Shown piece after piece: positions 1 through 11,733 of a stretch of DNA of 64,000 bases. The notes below the pieces were generated by a model. It had not been told where the DNA came from. It was given only the letters and a program-made list of their open reading frames with translations, and ran no database searches. This DNA is from Utricularia gibba. Lineage: Eukaryota; Streptophyta; Magnoliopsida; Lamiales; Lentibulariaceae. The DNA is taken from contig NEEC01000011.1 in assembly GCA_002189035.1 (NCBI GenBank), positions 620,001-684,000 of the forward strand, given 5' to 3'. Position numbers and translations under genes: made by a program. How positions within the stretch are numbered: position 1 is the stretch's first letter; every line of letters begins with the position of its first letter.

Positions 1-19
1 TTAGTGATGTGAGGTCATC

Positions 20-1015
20 GATTGAGAATCTGAGAAGTAGTAGAGATGCTTTTTATATATTGTGTAATTTGTTGGAAACCCATGTTGGATTGATGCTTGG
101 AAAATATGTGAGTGTACTAGAGATGGTATGCATGTTTTTGGGAATTTTAGGCAAAACAAAAGAATACGAGTGTAAAAGCACATTTACAGGAGAAGCACTT
201 TGTCATGGTGCTTTCACCAGGTGCTGTACGCAGTGCTCTACCTCCACGATGTGCTGTTGTAGAAGTCGATAGTTGTAGGTGCACATGCATCTGAAGAAAA
301 ATTCAAGTACTTCCAGGTAACCTAATGTTTTAGAACTGATTTTTCTATTTTTGCTGATATCCGTGTACGTGTACACAACATTCTGTAGTTGCATTGGATG
401 GTACACATATTGGCATACGAGTAAGGGCCCATGACGTAACAAGGTATAGAAATCGAAAGGGTTTTGTTTCAAAAAATGTGTTGGGTGTGTGTGATGAAGG
501 CATGAAGTTTATTTACATGCTTGCTGGTTGGGAGGGATCTACGGCTGATAGCCGTGTGCTAAATGACGCATTGTCAAGGATAGATGGGTTTCACAGATAT
601 CCAGGTACAACAAACTCTTGATTGATACATGTGTGATAATGGGTATGCTAATAGGGAATGATTCTTGACCCTATACTGAGGGGTGTGCTACCATTTGAAG
701 AATTGGGTACAAGGAAATCAAGCATCACAGAATGTGAAAGAGCTATTCAACATGCGCAATGCATTAGCAACGTGATTTAATGAGTATGGGGGTTAAGGAA
801 AGATGCGCTGGGGTATACTATGGACTGCTAGCCACTATTCAGTTCGCACACAAAATCGAATATTATTAGCATGTGGCCTGCTACACAACCTCATTAGGAA
901 GGAAATGCTTGTCGATCCCTTGGAGGGTAAGGTGCCGCAGGATTACGGTGTTGACAATAGTGAAAACATTGATGTGGAGGACGTAACGACTACAATTGGC
1001 TCGAGCGATGCATGA
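20..1015 (+). pseudogene. PIF/Harbinger transposase (HARBI1-like nuclease), broken
   Basis: The strongest part is near 390-620, where the frame reads ALDGTHIGIRV, YRNRKG, NVLGVC and GWEGSTADSRVL. These are signature blocks of the DDE_Tnp_4 nuclease of plant PIF/Harbinger transposases, and they include the first two catalytic Asp residues (DGTH and ADSR). A helix-turn-helix-like start (FYILCNLLETHVGL, KYVSVLEM) lies at about 40-170. The C-terminal part at 803-1015 has MRWGILW, TQNRILLACGLLHNLIR and VDPLEG, again typical. Between 610 and 800 an older reading (CDNGYANR, QNVKELFNMRNAL) survives only by changing frame. The three blocks lie in different frames with stops between them, so no full transposase can be made. 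The N-terminus is cut by the window edge. Family assignment is firm; terminal inverted repeats were not found. Confidence 0.88.
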
Positions 1016-2199
1016 AATGCATGGTGGTATGAGTAGGCTGAGGGTATGTATCATGAGTGGGTCACATCGTAGATGTGCTGGGCAGTGATTGCGTGTTGTT
1101 TGTTAAGTGTTGAAACTATTTATGCTATATGTTGTATCTTGGATGTTTGAGATAATAAATTAGTGTGAGATAGGTGATTACTTCTCACTTTGCTTCGGGG
1201 AGTTCATTGTTATTGCATCGTATATGTTTCACATGTGTGCTGTAGGTATTTACCATTTGTGCAGCACGTCCCAGTTTTCTGCCTCGTCCTTTGTACGTAC
1301 ACTACAAAAGCATATGACATTAAGTTATGGAGCTTTTGGGGAGTTGTGAGTGTGACTTGCATATGTTCATATGCACAGCACCCCAATGCACAACGTGCAA
1401 ACCACATCATGCACCACCTTGCTTTCAGTGTGGAGCAAGGTGTGAAACAACACCATGTTGGGAAACACCATGATTACACCGATACATTATCTTTCCCTAG
1501 GCGTTTCATTTATTGAGCCCTTTTACGACCTCTCTCAACCATTAGGGTCTAACAACACCATGTTGGGAAACACCCCCTGCCGCCCATGCTATGCTCGTTC
1601 TCAATGTCCGTCACCCGACGGCGTATGTTCTCAACTGAAGTGAGCACTTGCTATTCACTTATGACAGTCATCTAGAGTTGTTTCCTATTGTTGTCTTGCA
1701 GATGTTGATGTGAGAGAACATCAATGCTCAATTCACTGTCCTGGATGCATTTCACATGTGGAACAAATTACCCAATAAACTTCAGACTTAGAATTGTCGA
1801 AGAGGGTTGGACCCATAGGTTTCGCGATGAGCGCCAAGCACTTTCAATGTGGGTTGCGTCTACCTCCGCCTCCATTCATGATGTAGATCCTTGCGGCACC
1901 GCAGATCCCTTTCTCACACTATAATGTCATTTATTCACATATGTGAAGAGGAGAGCATTCCATTGGAGGTGTGCCTCTTGTTTGCATTGTCCATGTGTGT
2001 GCAGTGCAAGGGAAGTCGTCACTTTTCGCTACATGGTAAATAGGTTGTCGTACTAGTGTCCTTGTTTGTGTGTGCTCACTGAGTACATATGTATGTACTT
2101 TTGGGTTGTTTTTGTTGTTTTTGGACAACAGTTCCCAACTTTTGGGTGGGTGATCCGTGCTTCATCACCCTACTAATTTTCTCGAAATTCTGTTTACTG
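1016..2199. other. Non-coding stretch after the Harbinger relic
   Basis: No convincing gene. A possible polyadenylation-like AATAAA sits near 1153-1158, just after the transposase relic. A perfect 24-bp direct repeat (core CACCATGTTGGGAAACACC) occurs at 1446-1469 and 1551-1574. The second, Myb-like gene usual in Harbinger elements was looked for and not recognised. Confidence 0.5.
1446..1574 (+). repeat. 24-bp perfect direct repeat, two copies
   Basis: The same 24 bases occur at 1446-1469 and 1551-1574 (core CACCATGTTGGGAAACACC), 105 bp apart. The spacer is not itself repeated. It may mark a local duplication or part of an unrecognised element. Confidence 0.8.
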
Positions 2200-2950
2200 T
2201 GTTAATTGTATGCACCCCCCCCTTCCCCTACCACTTCCAAGAATATTGCATTTAGTAAACGTAAAGCTGATGTGTGTTGATTATAAGCCCTGTGAACACA
2301 CAAGTGCGGTGTTAGGCATGGATCCCCTATATTGTGATACAGTAGGTTGCATTTAGGGGTAGCACCACAACGACCAGATGGCAACATCATAGTGCTCCAT
2401 GCAAAAGTGCATAAGTTCTCTCACACCGGGTCGGAGATACATTGCATATGAGATATTTAAACCCATGTTGAGGAAACACTGCAAGATGTTAAAAACGGTG
2501 TAAGGTGTGGTACCATTTCTGCCGTAGTTGATGGTGTTTGGTCTTGGAGCCCCTCATTTGACATCCCTCACGTAGACAATGTTTGCCAAGACCTCCTTGA
2601 TGTCAAATATTAATAACTTTCTTGGAGGCATGTTACCTACGGATGGTCCACTATACGGCCACCTGCACTCATACCAATGCAAACACACCTGCAACTCTAG
2701 GTTCTCTTCTGTTAGCTTCTAGAGTTCCATGTACTTCTCTAGAATGGGTCCACCACCGTGCTTGTCTAACACTGACACTAGCCTCGATCGGTGGCATGGC
2801 TTGTCAATCGGTGGCATGCCATCTTCATCGTTGGTGGCTCTATCTGCATTGGCATCCTCGGGTGCATGCTGTCAGTTGGAACGTGCCAAACCACAGATGT
2901 TGGGTTAGTGGCGCATTTACAAAAGGTAGCAGTACAACATCTAGGGATGT
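2200..2950 (-). pseudogene. FCP1/NIF-type phosphatase-like (HAD superfamily) pseudogene, tentative
   Basis: On the minus strand a frame starting near 2631 reads MPPRKLLIFDIKEVLANIVY. This resembles the first HAD motif of plant NLI-interacting-factor (FCP1 homology) phosphatases, hydrophobic strand then D-x-x. In the same frame, after one in-frame TGA near 2555, comes YLRPGVRELMHFCMEHYDV followed by AIWS at about 2455-2375. This matches the family's second block, KRP-x-x-x-x-F-x-x-F-x-x-FDVGVWSS. Upstream, a frame from about 2950 stays mostly open (ATNDEDGMPPIDKP) with one stop. After AIWS the frame is lost, but a shifted frame stays open to 2202. The usual first Asp-x-Asp is not intact (D-I-K). 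The identification rests on two short motifs in the right order and spacing, so I treat it as likely but unproven. It could be a gene fragment captured by a transposon. Confidence 0.45.
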
Positions 2951-3159
2951 TGTTTTGGAGGAGAACAGACCACAAATTTCTCTGCTGCACACCATGGCAA
3001 TACCTCCAAACCTACATAAACATAGGAAAATAGCAAAGCAAACATATCATACCCATACCCAAAAAACATGTAGTGCATCAACTACTTACCAGAAGGGACC
3101 CCAACGTACTTGGAGTCCCTGAGAACTATGCCTAGAGGTGGTCATTCCATATTTTTTTA

Positions 3160-4460
3160 TAAGATCTAAGGTGTATTTATGTTAAGAGATTATGATCTCT
3201 GAGGCTATTTCTTGACTTCCAACCCTAAAAGGTAAGTCAAAATACCTAAGTTAGTGAGTTCAAAAACTTGCTTCAAATGTTCTTGATTTACTAGATCCTC
3301 ATTTCTTCTTATTTTTAGGATTTCGTCTACATATATAGATATAATGGCATGTTGTGCTATATTTTTATCCTTCAATACATACAAGTTTGCATCATTCTCA
3401 ATTTTATGATATCCCTGTTTTAGAAGGTAAACTTTACCTTCCATACCAATAATAACAAAACATATAGTAGATAGAAATGTACTATATAAGACGATTGTTC
3501 CACATAGATTTCTTCTGCAACAGTCCCACTTTGGAAAGCTAATTTTATGTCTGGATGGAAGATGGGGGCACCTTATACAAGCTGCTAGAGCTATTAATAA
3601 TGTAATCATATGAAGTCAAGTCACAAGAGTAAAGTTGTCATGATTGTCTATTGCTTCTCGTTGAATGAAGCCTTGCGCTTATTTATACTTCCATTAGGGT
3701 TTAATTCCATCATTAGCACCCACTTCACTCCAATGGGTTTCTTATCTTTACTCTATCTACAAAGTCCAGGTCTGGTAATCTTTGATATCTTAAGTTCATA
3801 TTCCGTGGCATTCCTCTATTCTGGATTTGACAAAATATAGCCTAGTTTGGTCGGTTCAGAATGAGTAAGTAGACACTTGTCTTGATAAAAGGAGTTGATT
3901 GGTTTGAATCACAAACTTGGTTACTATCATCAACACTATTTTCTTGCTGTGGAGTGTATGATGGCATAAACTGGTGTGTAATCCCATTTTTCTAACACAA
4001 CATCTTTAATTTATGAGGTATATATTTACCTCCATTGTTTAAACTAATGTATTTAGTTTTGCACCCACTTTTATTTTATGTTGCAGCCTTGAATATTTTG
4101 AACTTAGAGACTACCTCAGTTCAACTTTTTATGAAATAGACCTATGCAAACCTAGAGTAGTAATCAATAAATAGTATAAAATATAGACTTCTGCATTTTG
4201 TATCTGGAATTATTGGTCCACAAATGTCTAAATGAATAATCTCTGAAGGTGTGGAGGAGATATATTGACTCTTTTTGAAGGGTAGGCTACTCATTTTTTT
4301 GAGCATGCAAATTTCATATCATTCTTATACCGGCGCTAGGTCTTCTATTCCATCCACAAATTTGACTTGAGAGTTTTTATAAGTGATATTTGATTGTGAT
4401 ATCTGTATCTTTGATACCACAGCAGCATGTTTTTTTTCTAGAATTGACATTCATACTTAT
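3160..4460 (-). mobile_element. Ty1/Copia retrotransposon fossil (integrase and reverse transcriptase part)
   Basis: Read on the minus strand, from high to low coordinates, the fragment gives the end of a GAG-pre-integrase region and integrase start (IIHLDICGP, FILFIDYYSRF) near 4300-4160. The integrase core follows (NNGGKYI) near 4050. The reverse transcriptase part at 3610-3205 reads ISIYVDEILKI, FELTNLGILTYLLGLEVKK. The order is that of Copia elements. It is heavily decayed with many breaks, no LTRs were found, and it must be old. An ordinary dead relic. Confidence 0.85.
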
Positions 4461-5805
4461 GTGATGTACTTTGAAATTGTCTCTTAGGAAATGGATAGGA
4501 AATTCCATGTTCGACATTGATAGGCACAGAATCTTGTTTCAAAGATATCTCTTCTCCAATTTTTCTGACACTTATTAGTAGTGCACTCTATGATGGTTTC
4601 ATAAGCCTCTGTGATTACTGCTATGTCTAATGTTGCACATTGTAGGCTCTTTATTTATCAACATCTATGCTTAGTGGTGCATTTTTCTAGGTATGTAACT
4701 CCTTGGCATCTTTCCATCGAAGGTGGGAGGAGCCAGGGTGGTGTTCATTATTGTAGACATGAGGAGGATTAGGTTTGTGTCTTTGTCTGGAGTTTTGGTT
4801 TTGGAGAGTTGTCGCAAATGAAGGAGGCTTGTCTTTCTTTGCTTCATGTTGGGTTCACCATGAAGAGAGTCACTTTGCTTGAATCTTCACACTAAATTAG
4901 AGAGACTTGTGAAGATGTTATTTGGATTATTACCCATTACTGTATTTACATGGATGTTTTCCTTTTATAGAGCAAGATTTTAATGATCATTGGTAGACCT
5001 ATAATTGTTGTGTAGGCAGCCATTGCAAAGCATCAAGATGTGCAATAGGTGAGCTGGGCCGGATTTGTCCACTTCATGGACAATCTTGTTAAAAAATGAA
5101 AGAGTATTGATCCATAAATGTACAATACAAGAAGGAGAAAAACAATCTTCTGTAAAGAGTTTTCAAAAGGAAGACATGGAAGATGAAGCTGCGCTTCTCC
5201 AAGAACCCTTCAACCATAAGAGTAGAAAGTGCAGAGATACGGGCTTATCATCCTTAGTGGGCATCTTTTCCCATAAATATGGGTTACTCAATACTTCTAA
5301 TAAGTCCACATTCATTAGTGTAACTCATTTTGGTATACACCAGTTGAGTAGTGAATACTCACCCCATTTCGTGCATAACTCTCACATATGAAGAATAAAA
5401 AAATTAAAAGTAAGTCTTCTTGAGTTACAACATGTGGTAGAGGCTATCCCCAATAGAGGATATTTGCATTTTCTTGTTTCTTCACAACTTGAAGTATTGT
5501 TGATAGGTTGTAAATCTTCAAGTTATTGGTTAGTGAATTGGCGGCTCCCTTTGCCCAAGATTTTTTCCGTTTGATGTTTCTACGTAAAAATTCTGTGATA
5601 TATTGTGTTTTGGTTTGTTTTGCTATTTTTACATCGAAAAAATCACTACGCAAATTCTAACAGACTCAATGTCAAATTCAGTAAAGATTCATACATTATT
5701 GCATGTACTCAATGTGCTTGAGCATGTCCTACAATTGTATTAGAAATGATACTCTAGGACCGAGGAGTATGTTGGGTGTAAGAGATGTGAATCCGCATGT
5801 CCAAT
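4461..5805. other. Unassigned stretch
   Basis: Contains only short frames without recognisable motifs, such as 5065-5391 on plus and 5444-5653 on minus. Part may be the gag end of the neighbouring Copia fossil, but I see no zinc knuckle or other marker to support that. Confidence 0.4.
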
Positions 5806-6996
5806 CGATAACACATATTTTTTAGCATTTAAAGATAGGAAAATAATTAATATTTTAATGTAAAACTCGAATTTTATTGTGTAATTCTGCGTTTTGTGAT
5901 TAATGGCATTGTTTCCGTCTTTTATTCCTTATTGGGACTAAATCTAGATTTAGTCCAGATCTTATTCTAATCATTCTCTTGAGGAATGTAGCACATTTTA
6001 GTAGCCCAAATCCTCAGGAGTCGAAAGTGTACAGTGGAGATGACAGATTAATGGGGACACAAGCTTAAAACGGAAGATACCAAATCCGAAGGTGGAAGAA
6101 AAAGAAGATTTTGGGAATAATGAGAGAGAGGAAATATCCCAACAAACTTAAACAACACGAATGGAATTCCGGGGAGGAAAGAAGTAGGAAGTCGTAGCAG
6201 AACCATGGAGGACGAGGAAGACGAAACCATGATCCAAGCCAACTCTTGAAGTTTTCTTCTGCTTATGAAGGACACTATTCTTCGCTAGGCGTTGTTTTAG
6301 CTTTTCCGGGAGAAGTATTTACTATTTATGTTTCTGTTATGCATTTTATGCTGTTTCTGAACTTTACAATCAAGATGATGTTTACGAAATGTCATGAAAG
6401 TGTTTTCATTTCACTTATGTTAGTGTTATGAGTGGCTAGGTACTTGGGGGTGCCTTGGGACAAAGGGGGATGGACATGCCTATTGTTTACTAGACCACAC
6501 TACCATTTAATCACTCTAATTCCTTAGCAAACCAAGATAAATCCAAGAGGGGAAGGCAATGGTTTTCATCATAAACAACCATAATTAAAGGTAGACCAAA
6601 AATTAGTGAAAAACATGGGTTTGGGTATATTTGAATCTTTTCTTATTAGGCGAATGGTTTTAGGTTTTGATGAAATAGTTGTAGTGATTAACATACTATC
6701 CCTGAGTATCTCAAGACATCAGTTTCTTTTATTTTGGATAAAGATCTAGTTTTACCCGTTTACTATCTTTCCGTATACTATCGTTGAATTGCCTTAATCT
6801 TAGCTTTAACTAAATCTCTTATCTGTGATACAAATTGAATGCACCAACCTTCACACAATAAGCACATAGCTCCTTGGGTTCGACCCTAGTACACTATGCT
6901 CATATTTTTCGTATGATTTGATGTGAAATGAGTTTATAAATTTATTTAATATGAGAAATTTGCATTTAACGACATTACAATATTTTTCGTTTATAA
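5806..6996 (+). repeat. Solo LTR, Athila-like subfamily 2, with CCAAT target duplication
   Basis: The block begins CGATAACACATATTTTTTAG and ends in a TTTTTCGTTTATAA-type terminus. It matches, in the opposite orientation, the block at 58998-60168, which begins TGATAAACGAAAAATATTGC and ends TTATCA. Shared landmarks include GAGAAATTTGCATTTAACGA near the 3' end and a region on ordered GGGACTAAA motifs near the 5' end. It is flanked on both sides by CCAAT (5801-5805 and 6997-7001). Length 1191 bp, close to the 1171 bp of the other copy. No internal genes are attached, so it is most simply a solo LTR left by recombination. Confidence 0.8.
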
Positions 6997-7159
6997 CCAA
7001 TGGATTTGTTGAGTGTTTGGGTTTATTTATGGGATGAAACGAGTTGCAATATGGGTCTTTCATTTTTCAAAATTTTATTTGGATTCATTTTATTTTCGTT
7101 TTTTTAGAGATAAAAGTAGTTTGAGCATAGAGTTTTTTAACCAAGTTTATCTTGCCACC

Positions 7160-7985
7160 ACAAATAATTTCTTTGCGTAAAAATAATTGTGGTTTTGCCA
7201 ATTATTCTGTGTTCGTTAATTTTCTTTCTTCTACATGGAGAAAACAGAGTAATACGTTTGTATACTATATCCATGAATTGCTTCTACCCATTTATCATTT
7301 TCTTATCAATTGCAATCGGATTATCCATTAATCCAGCTAGTCCACGATCACATTTGGATCCATTTTTCAGATTTTGATTGGAGATTTGGAATAGATGGGC
7401 TATCTGTAGGACCCATTTTAATGACAGTATTCATCACTGCTTTAGTTTCATGGCTTATAACTTCAGGTTCTCAATTATTTTCTTCTTTTTTTGTAATTTT
7501 ATGGGGTGCATGTACTAAGTTACATACTTTATTTTTTTATACTACACAAGGGGTTCTATTTTTCTTTTAATTGAAGGTTTGGATATTGGTTAATATAGTT
7601 TTGCTCAACCACCATCAAATTTTCGCTAATTGGTTGTATGGTGTGAGCGTTGGAAATTAGATTTTATATTGGATTTTCTTTTATTGCTTTTACGGTCAAA
7701 TTAATAATAATATCTTTAGGTTACCGGATATGGAGAGTATTATTAAAAATGGGAGCTTAGGGATTAGTTTCCATAAATATGGAATTCTTTCCTCACGTTC
7801 ATTCTATATTTTCTCCTTGGTTGCTGATACTAGGTATTCTTCCGTATCCCACATAGGTTTTATAGTTATAGGAAATATTTATCTTACTGATATAGGAATT
7901 CTCTCCTTACAAACAAATTGGGTAAATAGTGGTGAGAGAATGATTGTAATTGCAATCTACTCAGCCTTCAAATACTTTTAGCAAT
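7160..7985 (+). pseudogene. ndhD: Nuclear copy of plastid ndhD (NUPT), decayed
   Basis: The sequence resembles the first half or so of chloroplast ndhD, a membrane subunit of the NADH dehydrogenase-like complex of thylakoids. Recognisable blocks in order: the start region at 7160 (ACA-AAT-AAT-TTC against the plastid ACG-AAT-TAT-TTT, an edited start), [43 protein letters not shown], an SQLFSSFF block, LLKMGA and SIFSPWL, and [15 protein letters not shown]. The blocks lie in several frames with stops between them, and the middle is shorter than the real gene, so internal deletions have occurred. The remaining part of the gene is absent. Divergence from typical plastid ndhD is large, so this is an old transfer and surely non-functional. 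Confidence 0.87.
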
Positions 7986-9630
7986 TCAAATATAAGATAT
8001 ATTTGTAAACATTAACATAACTTTTTAAAATAATGATATAAAAAATTTTACATACAAAACACCATTGAAAAATTTCCAAATTTTTTAAAGATGCCACTAA
8101 ATTGGTTCATTAAGATACAACTACTAAAAACCGTCTCAAAAAATATTTTAATTCGCTAAGATTAAAAAATTATAATTACAAGTATTCAATTAGTATTTAC
8201 TCTCGAAAATTATAATTAAAAATTTTTGTTTAATATAATAAACTATTATAACAAAGTATTAAATTAGTATTTACTCTCGAAAATTTAATTTATTAATTCT
8301 ATTATCTTATATTAGATATATCATACAAAAAGAGTATGCAAAAGAAATCAAATTTAATCTAATTTATTTTTAAATTAAATTGATTCTAATATGTTTTTTA
8401 GAAAACGATTAATAAGCATTATTGATATACATTGGTTATGAAAATTTTAAATATGACTCATATATTTTACTCTTCTACTCATTATATAAAAATTTGGCGT
8501 AATTAGTCTCCAATATTTGAAAACATTAATAAAATTTACCCTCATTCTTTATTAAATTAGATTCTAAAAATTTACTATCCATTATTTTGACATAAATAAT
8601 TCACAAATATTTGAACTAATTAGTATTAGTAATTATTAAATATTCAAATTTGATAAAATTAGTTTTCCAACTAATCTTGGCGAATTTTTAGATTAATGAG
8701 ATTTAATTATCCCAAGTATTCAAATAATGATAAATAAAAATTATTGGTACTTGAAAATTGTGTGTTTAAAAAATGAAAGTTATGTAAAAATTATACTTTC
8801 AAGGAATTACAATTGAATGCAAATAAAAATTTGATTGTGGATATGTTGAAATTATATAGTTTAAAAAAATAAAATTATCTTCACGCATTTTGTAAGTATT
8901 GTAGTTGGTATATAAAAATTATTATAAATTGTTAAAACAGCTAAATTCACTTGTTAATTCATTAGTTGAATTTGAAAAATAAATTTATTCATGAATTATT
9001 CATTATAACTCTTTTAAAAATAATTATACGTGTGTTTGATTTTAGTTATAATATATTTAAATTAATATCCCATGTATCATGAATTAAAATATGTACTATA
9101 TGTAAAATTATTTACATTATATTTTGAAGTATTATTTTAATGTTTAAAAATGCGTATGACCTCTCAATTGCTAAATGAACTAAAAAGACCAATAGATTGT
9201 AACTATAACTACTATTTCGCCCCCTTTTTACATGTCAGAACAACGATGAATTGTACAATAGTAGAATTTTTTATTTTTTAAATTTTGAGTCTCATAATAT
9301 TTACCTTACTCTTTATCTTTCAATTAATTTATTTTATTTTCTTTTTTGGATTTTTTGAGAAACACAGATAGTCAAAATGATTTTTCTCTTCTCCTGTATG
9401 ATAGAGAATGGAGTAAAGAATCTTGATATAAATAATTTGTAATAAATAGCTTCACGGAAAAAGTCATTATTTTGAAGATTAAAGAAATTAATGGACCTGA
9501 GAAAAAGATTGTAATATTTCCTTTCCATTTCAATGAGCATGGATTGATCGGGTAGCATAGTTGGTAGGACATAGTATTGGAAATCCTTGTGCTACCATTC
9601 CTTTCTGGCATGATTTTACTTTGGACAAAG

Positions 9631-9633
<3 letters not shown>
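7986..9633. other. Very AT-rich intergenic spacer
   Basis: Runs of A and T dominate, with no coding frame longer than noise. The motif AAATTAGTATTTACTCTCGA occurs twice close together (near 8190 and 8263), a small local duplication. Nothing else identified. Confidence 0.6.

Positions 9634-9671
<38 letters not shown>
9634..9671. repeat. TA dinucleotide microsatellite
   Basis: About 19 uninterrupted TA units. Confidence 0.97.
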
Positions 9672-9673
<2 letters not shown>

Positions 9674-9719
9674 ATTTATAATCTACATCTTAATAGATTT
9701 AGACTAGGTTTAAAAATAA

Positions 9720-10312
9720 TATAAAAAATGGCTTCGGATCAAGGATCCAGTTTACTCAAAACTTATCCATACTTGTATATGTAAACCTTGATGATCGACC
9801 GATTTGCTTGTGCAAGTTTTAAAGGTATTATTCTGATATAGTGGTACTCGATAACCGGTATGACACCGTACATTGTTGAATGGGATTATAGAATCAATCA
9901 CACCAAAGTCATTTCAATTGTTGTGATAACACATATTTTATCCATACCCAAATCTAACCCCCTATTCCTCACACCTTGCAGTCAGATTAGACATAATGTG
10001 TCTTATCATCGATGTTTGATTGAACTTTTTTCTTTAAATGCTTGAGGCCAATTTGAGATTCTCCCACACTCTCTTTAAATTATGTAGTACTTAAGAGTAC
10101 GTTGATAAAGAAAACCTTGTGAAAAATGGAATCGAATCTCAAATTAAATATTGAAAAATATATTAAAACAGTCACACGTGTAGAACATGCATATGCTCGA
10201 CTCTAAAATACAAAAACTGATGAAAAATGACTTGAAATCAATACAAAGGTGTAGGAATCAACTCTAGACTCCTGGACTGACTCTACGACTCCGGCCTTCG
10301 GCCTCTAGTATT
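9720..10312 (-). repeat. LTR-like dispersed repeat, copy A
   Basis: This block is similar to the one at 63262-64000. Shared stretches in the same order: a TGATAAC-CAT-TTT segment followed by CCCAAATCTAACCCC, then CTCACACCT-GCAG, then AATGTG-CTTA, then CAGTCACACG. It is not coding. The pattern of short conserved islands resembles the LTRs of Athila-like elements read backwards, but no termini were defined for this copy. The solo LTR at 10318 lies directly beside it and may have inserted into it. Confidence 0.6.
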
Positions 10313-10317
10313 TATAT

Positions 10318-11728
10318 TGATAAACGGAAATTTTAGCATATCGTTGCAATAAAAGAAAACTTCCGTATCAAATACATTTATAAGTCCTAATCTACACAAA
10401 ATACAAATTGAGAAAACTTGTATAGTGGATGTCGGGGTCGATCACGAGAAGCTTGTGCTTGTCATGTATTTCAATAGATGCAGAATTCAAAGTAATGGTA
10501 AGTATTAGTCTAACATCGGACCAACAGTGGTAAAAAAGTTCAGTAAACAAGATCAGTAAAAAATTTCAGGTCTTAACGCTAACGTAATAGGTACTAGTTC
10601 TAACTCAGAATAATACTAAGGTGTCTTAAGGGTCTGCAGCTAGTATGGTGCCAAAATCCCTAATTTAATCTATCATGTTTCTACACTCATAACTTCAAAT
10701 AACTTAAATCTACCCAGATCATTCATCATATTTTTGGCTAAGCTAGTCTCCCATATCATCACCAACATTGCAATAGGTCTACCTGTATGCAAAACATATA
10801 GAACTAGGTCTACTCGGTTCTACTGATTCTATCATGTACTAACACCTACTGCTCACGTCTTGATTTGTTAGTCTACCTCTAAATCAAGCATCTAAGTTGT
10901 GCAGCTACTTGTTTACCTCCTTAGCTCTACCCATGGCTTGATAGAAACAAGAGCTAAGAAACAATGGTAAATTTTATTAAGATTCCTAGACCCACACCAC
11001 CATGCTTCACTTCAAGGCACCCCTAGGGCTTTAGTTACTCATATTTAGAAGGGAAAAAGTAATGACATTAACATAAAACAACGAAAATATTAAGAACATC
11101 GTGCAGAAGCTGGGTGTAGAAACTAAAAACATGAACAAACAAAAGCAAAGCAATAAGAAGTCTGGTTTTCGTCTACTACTGTTCCTGGACCGAAACAGTA
11201 GCGTTGAACTGGTTCTGATGGTGTTCTTGCGGATGAAGTTCTTCTTCTCCTCTTCTAGTCAGTGTTCTTCGTGTTGGAGGTGTTTTTGTTGGTGGAGAAG
11301 TCGTCCTCCAGACGTTCTTCGCTGATGGAGGGAAAAAACCCCCATGTGTATTATGAAAAATGCGTTGTCCTCTTGTGATTCTCTCTCCTCTACCTTTCTC
11401 TCGCCTCCCACTTCCCAAGGCAAGTACATTGTCTAACAGTTCTGCTGCTCTTGCTCCTGACTTGCATATTGCTGTCGGGACAGTATATTCATTGCCCCTT
11501 GCTGTGCGGTAACTTACACGAAATCCTTGACTTTTCCATGATTTTCTGGTAGCTGCTGGGATCAAAATTTGGTTAGAACATGGCTGGGCTAAATCCTTTG
11601 ATTTAGCCCACTAACACACCAAAAATCACATTTTCCTACAAATACTTAAAACTATAAACTAAACAACTAAACATACTTAAAACTCATGATTTTCATATCC
11701 TAAAAACATGAAAATTTGTGTGCTATCA
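10318..11728 (-). repeat. Solo LTR, Athila-like subfamily 1, with TATAT target duplication
   Basis: It starts TGATAAACGGAAATTTTAGC and ends GTGTGCTATCA, giving the short inverted ends TGATA/TATCA. It is flanked by TATAT at 10313-10317 and 11729-11733. On the minus strand it matches the left LTR of the Athila-type element (49074-50423) and the partial LTR at 27150-27820. Shared landmarks are a CTTATAAAT-type segment, the GATCACGAG-AGCTTGT segment and the AACTAAGAAACAAT segment. Length 1411 bp. No genes of the element remain, so it is a solo LTR. Short frames in it (for example 11176-11565) are not supported as genes. Confidence 0.85.
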
Positions 11729-11733
11729 TATAT

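Noticed and set aside
2622-3122. 166-codon plus-strand frame
   Set aside because: It runs antisense to the better-supported phosphatase-like frame and has low-complexity His/Thr/Cys content without motifs.
10900-11040. Possible tRNA or structured RNA in the LTR
   Set aside because: No cloverleaf could be drawn; the conservation is explained by LTR family membership.
11101-11565. Overlapping frames on both strands
   Set aside because: They lie inside the solo LTR at 10318-11728 and show no motif; LTRs of this kind have short chance frames.
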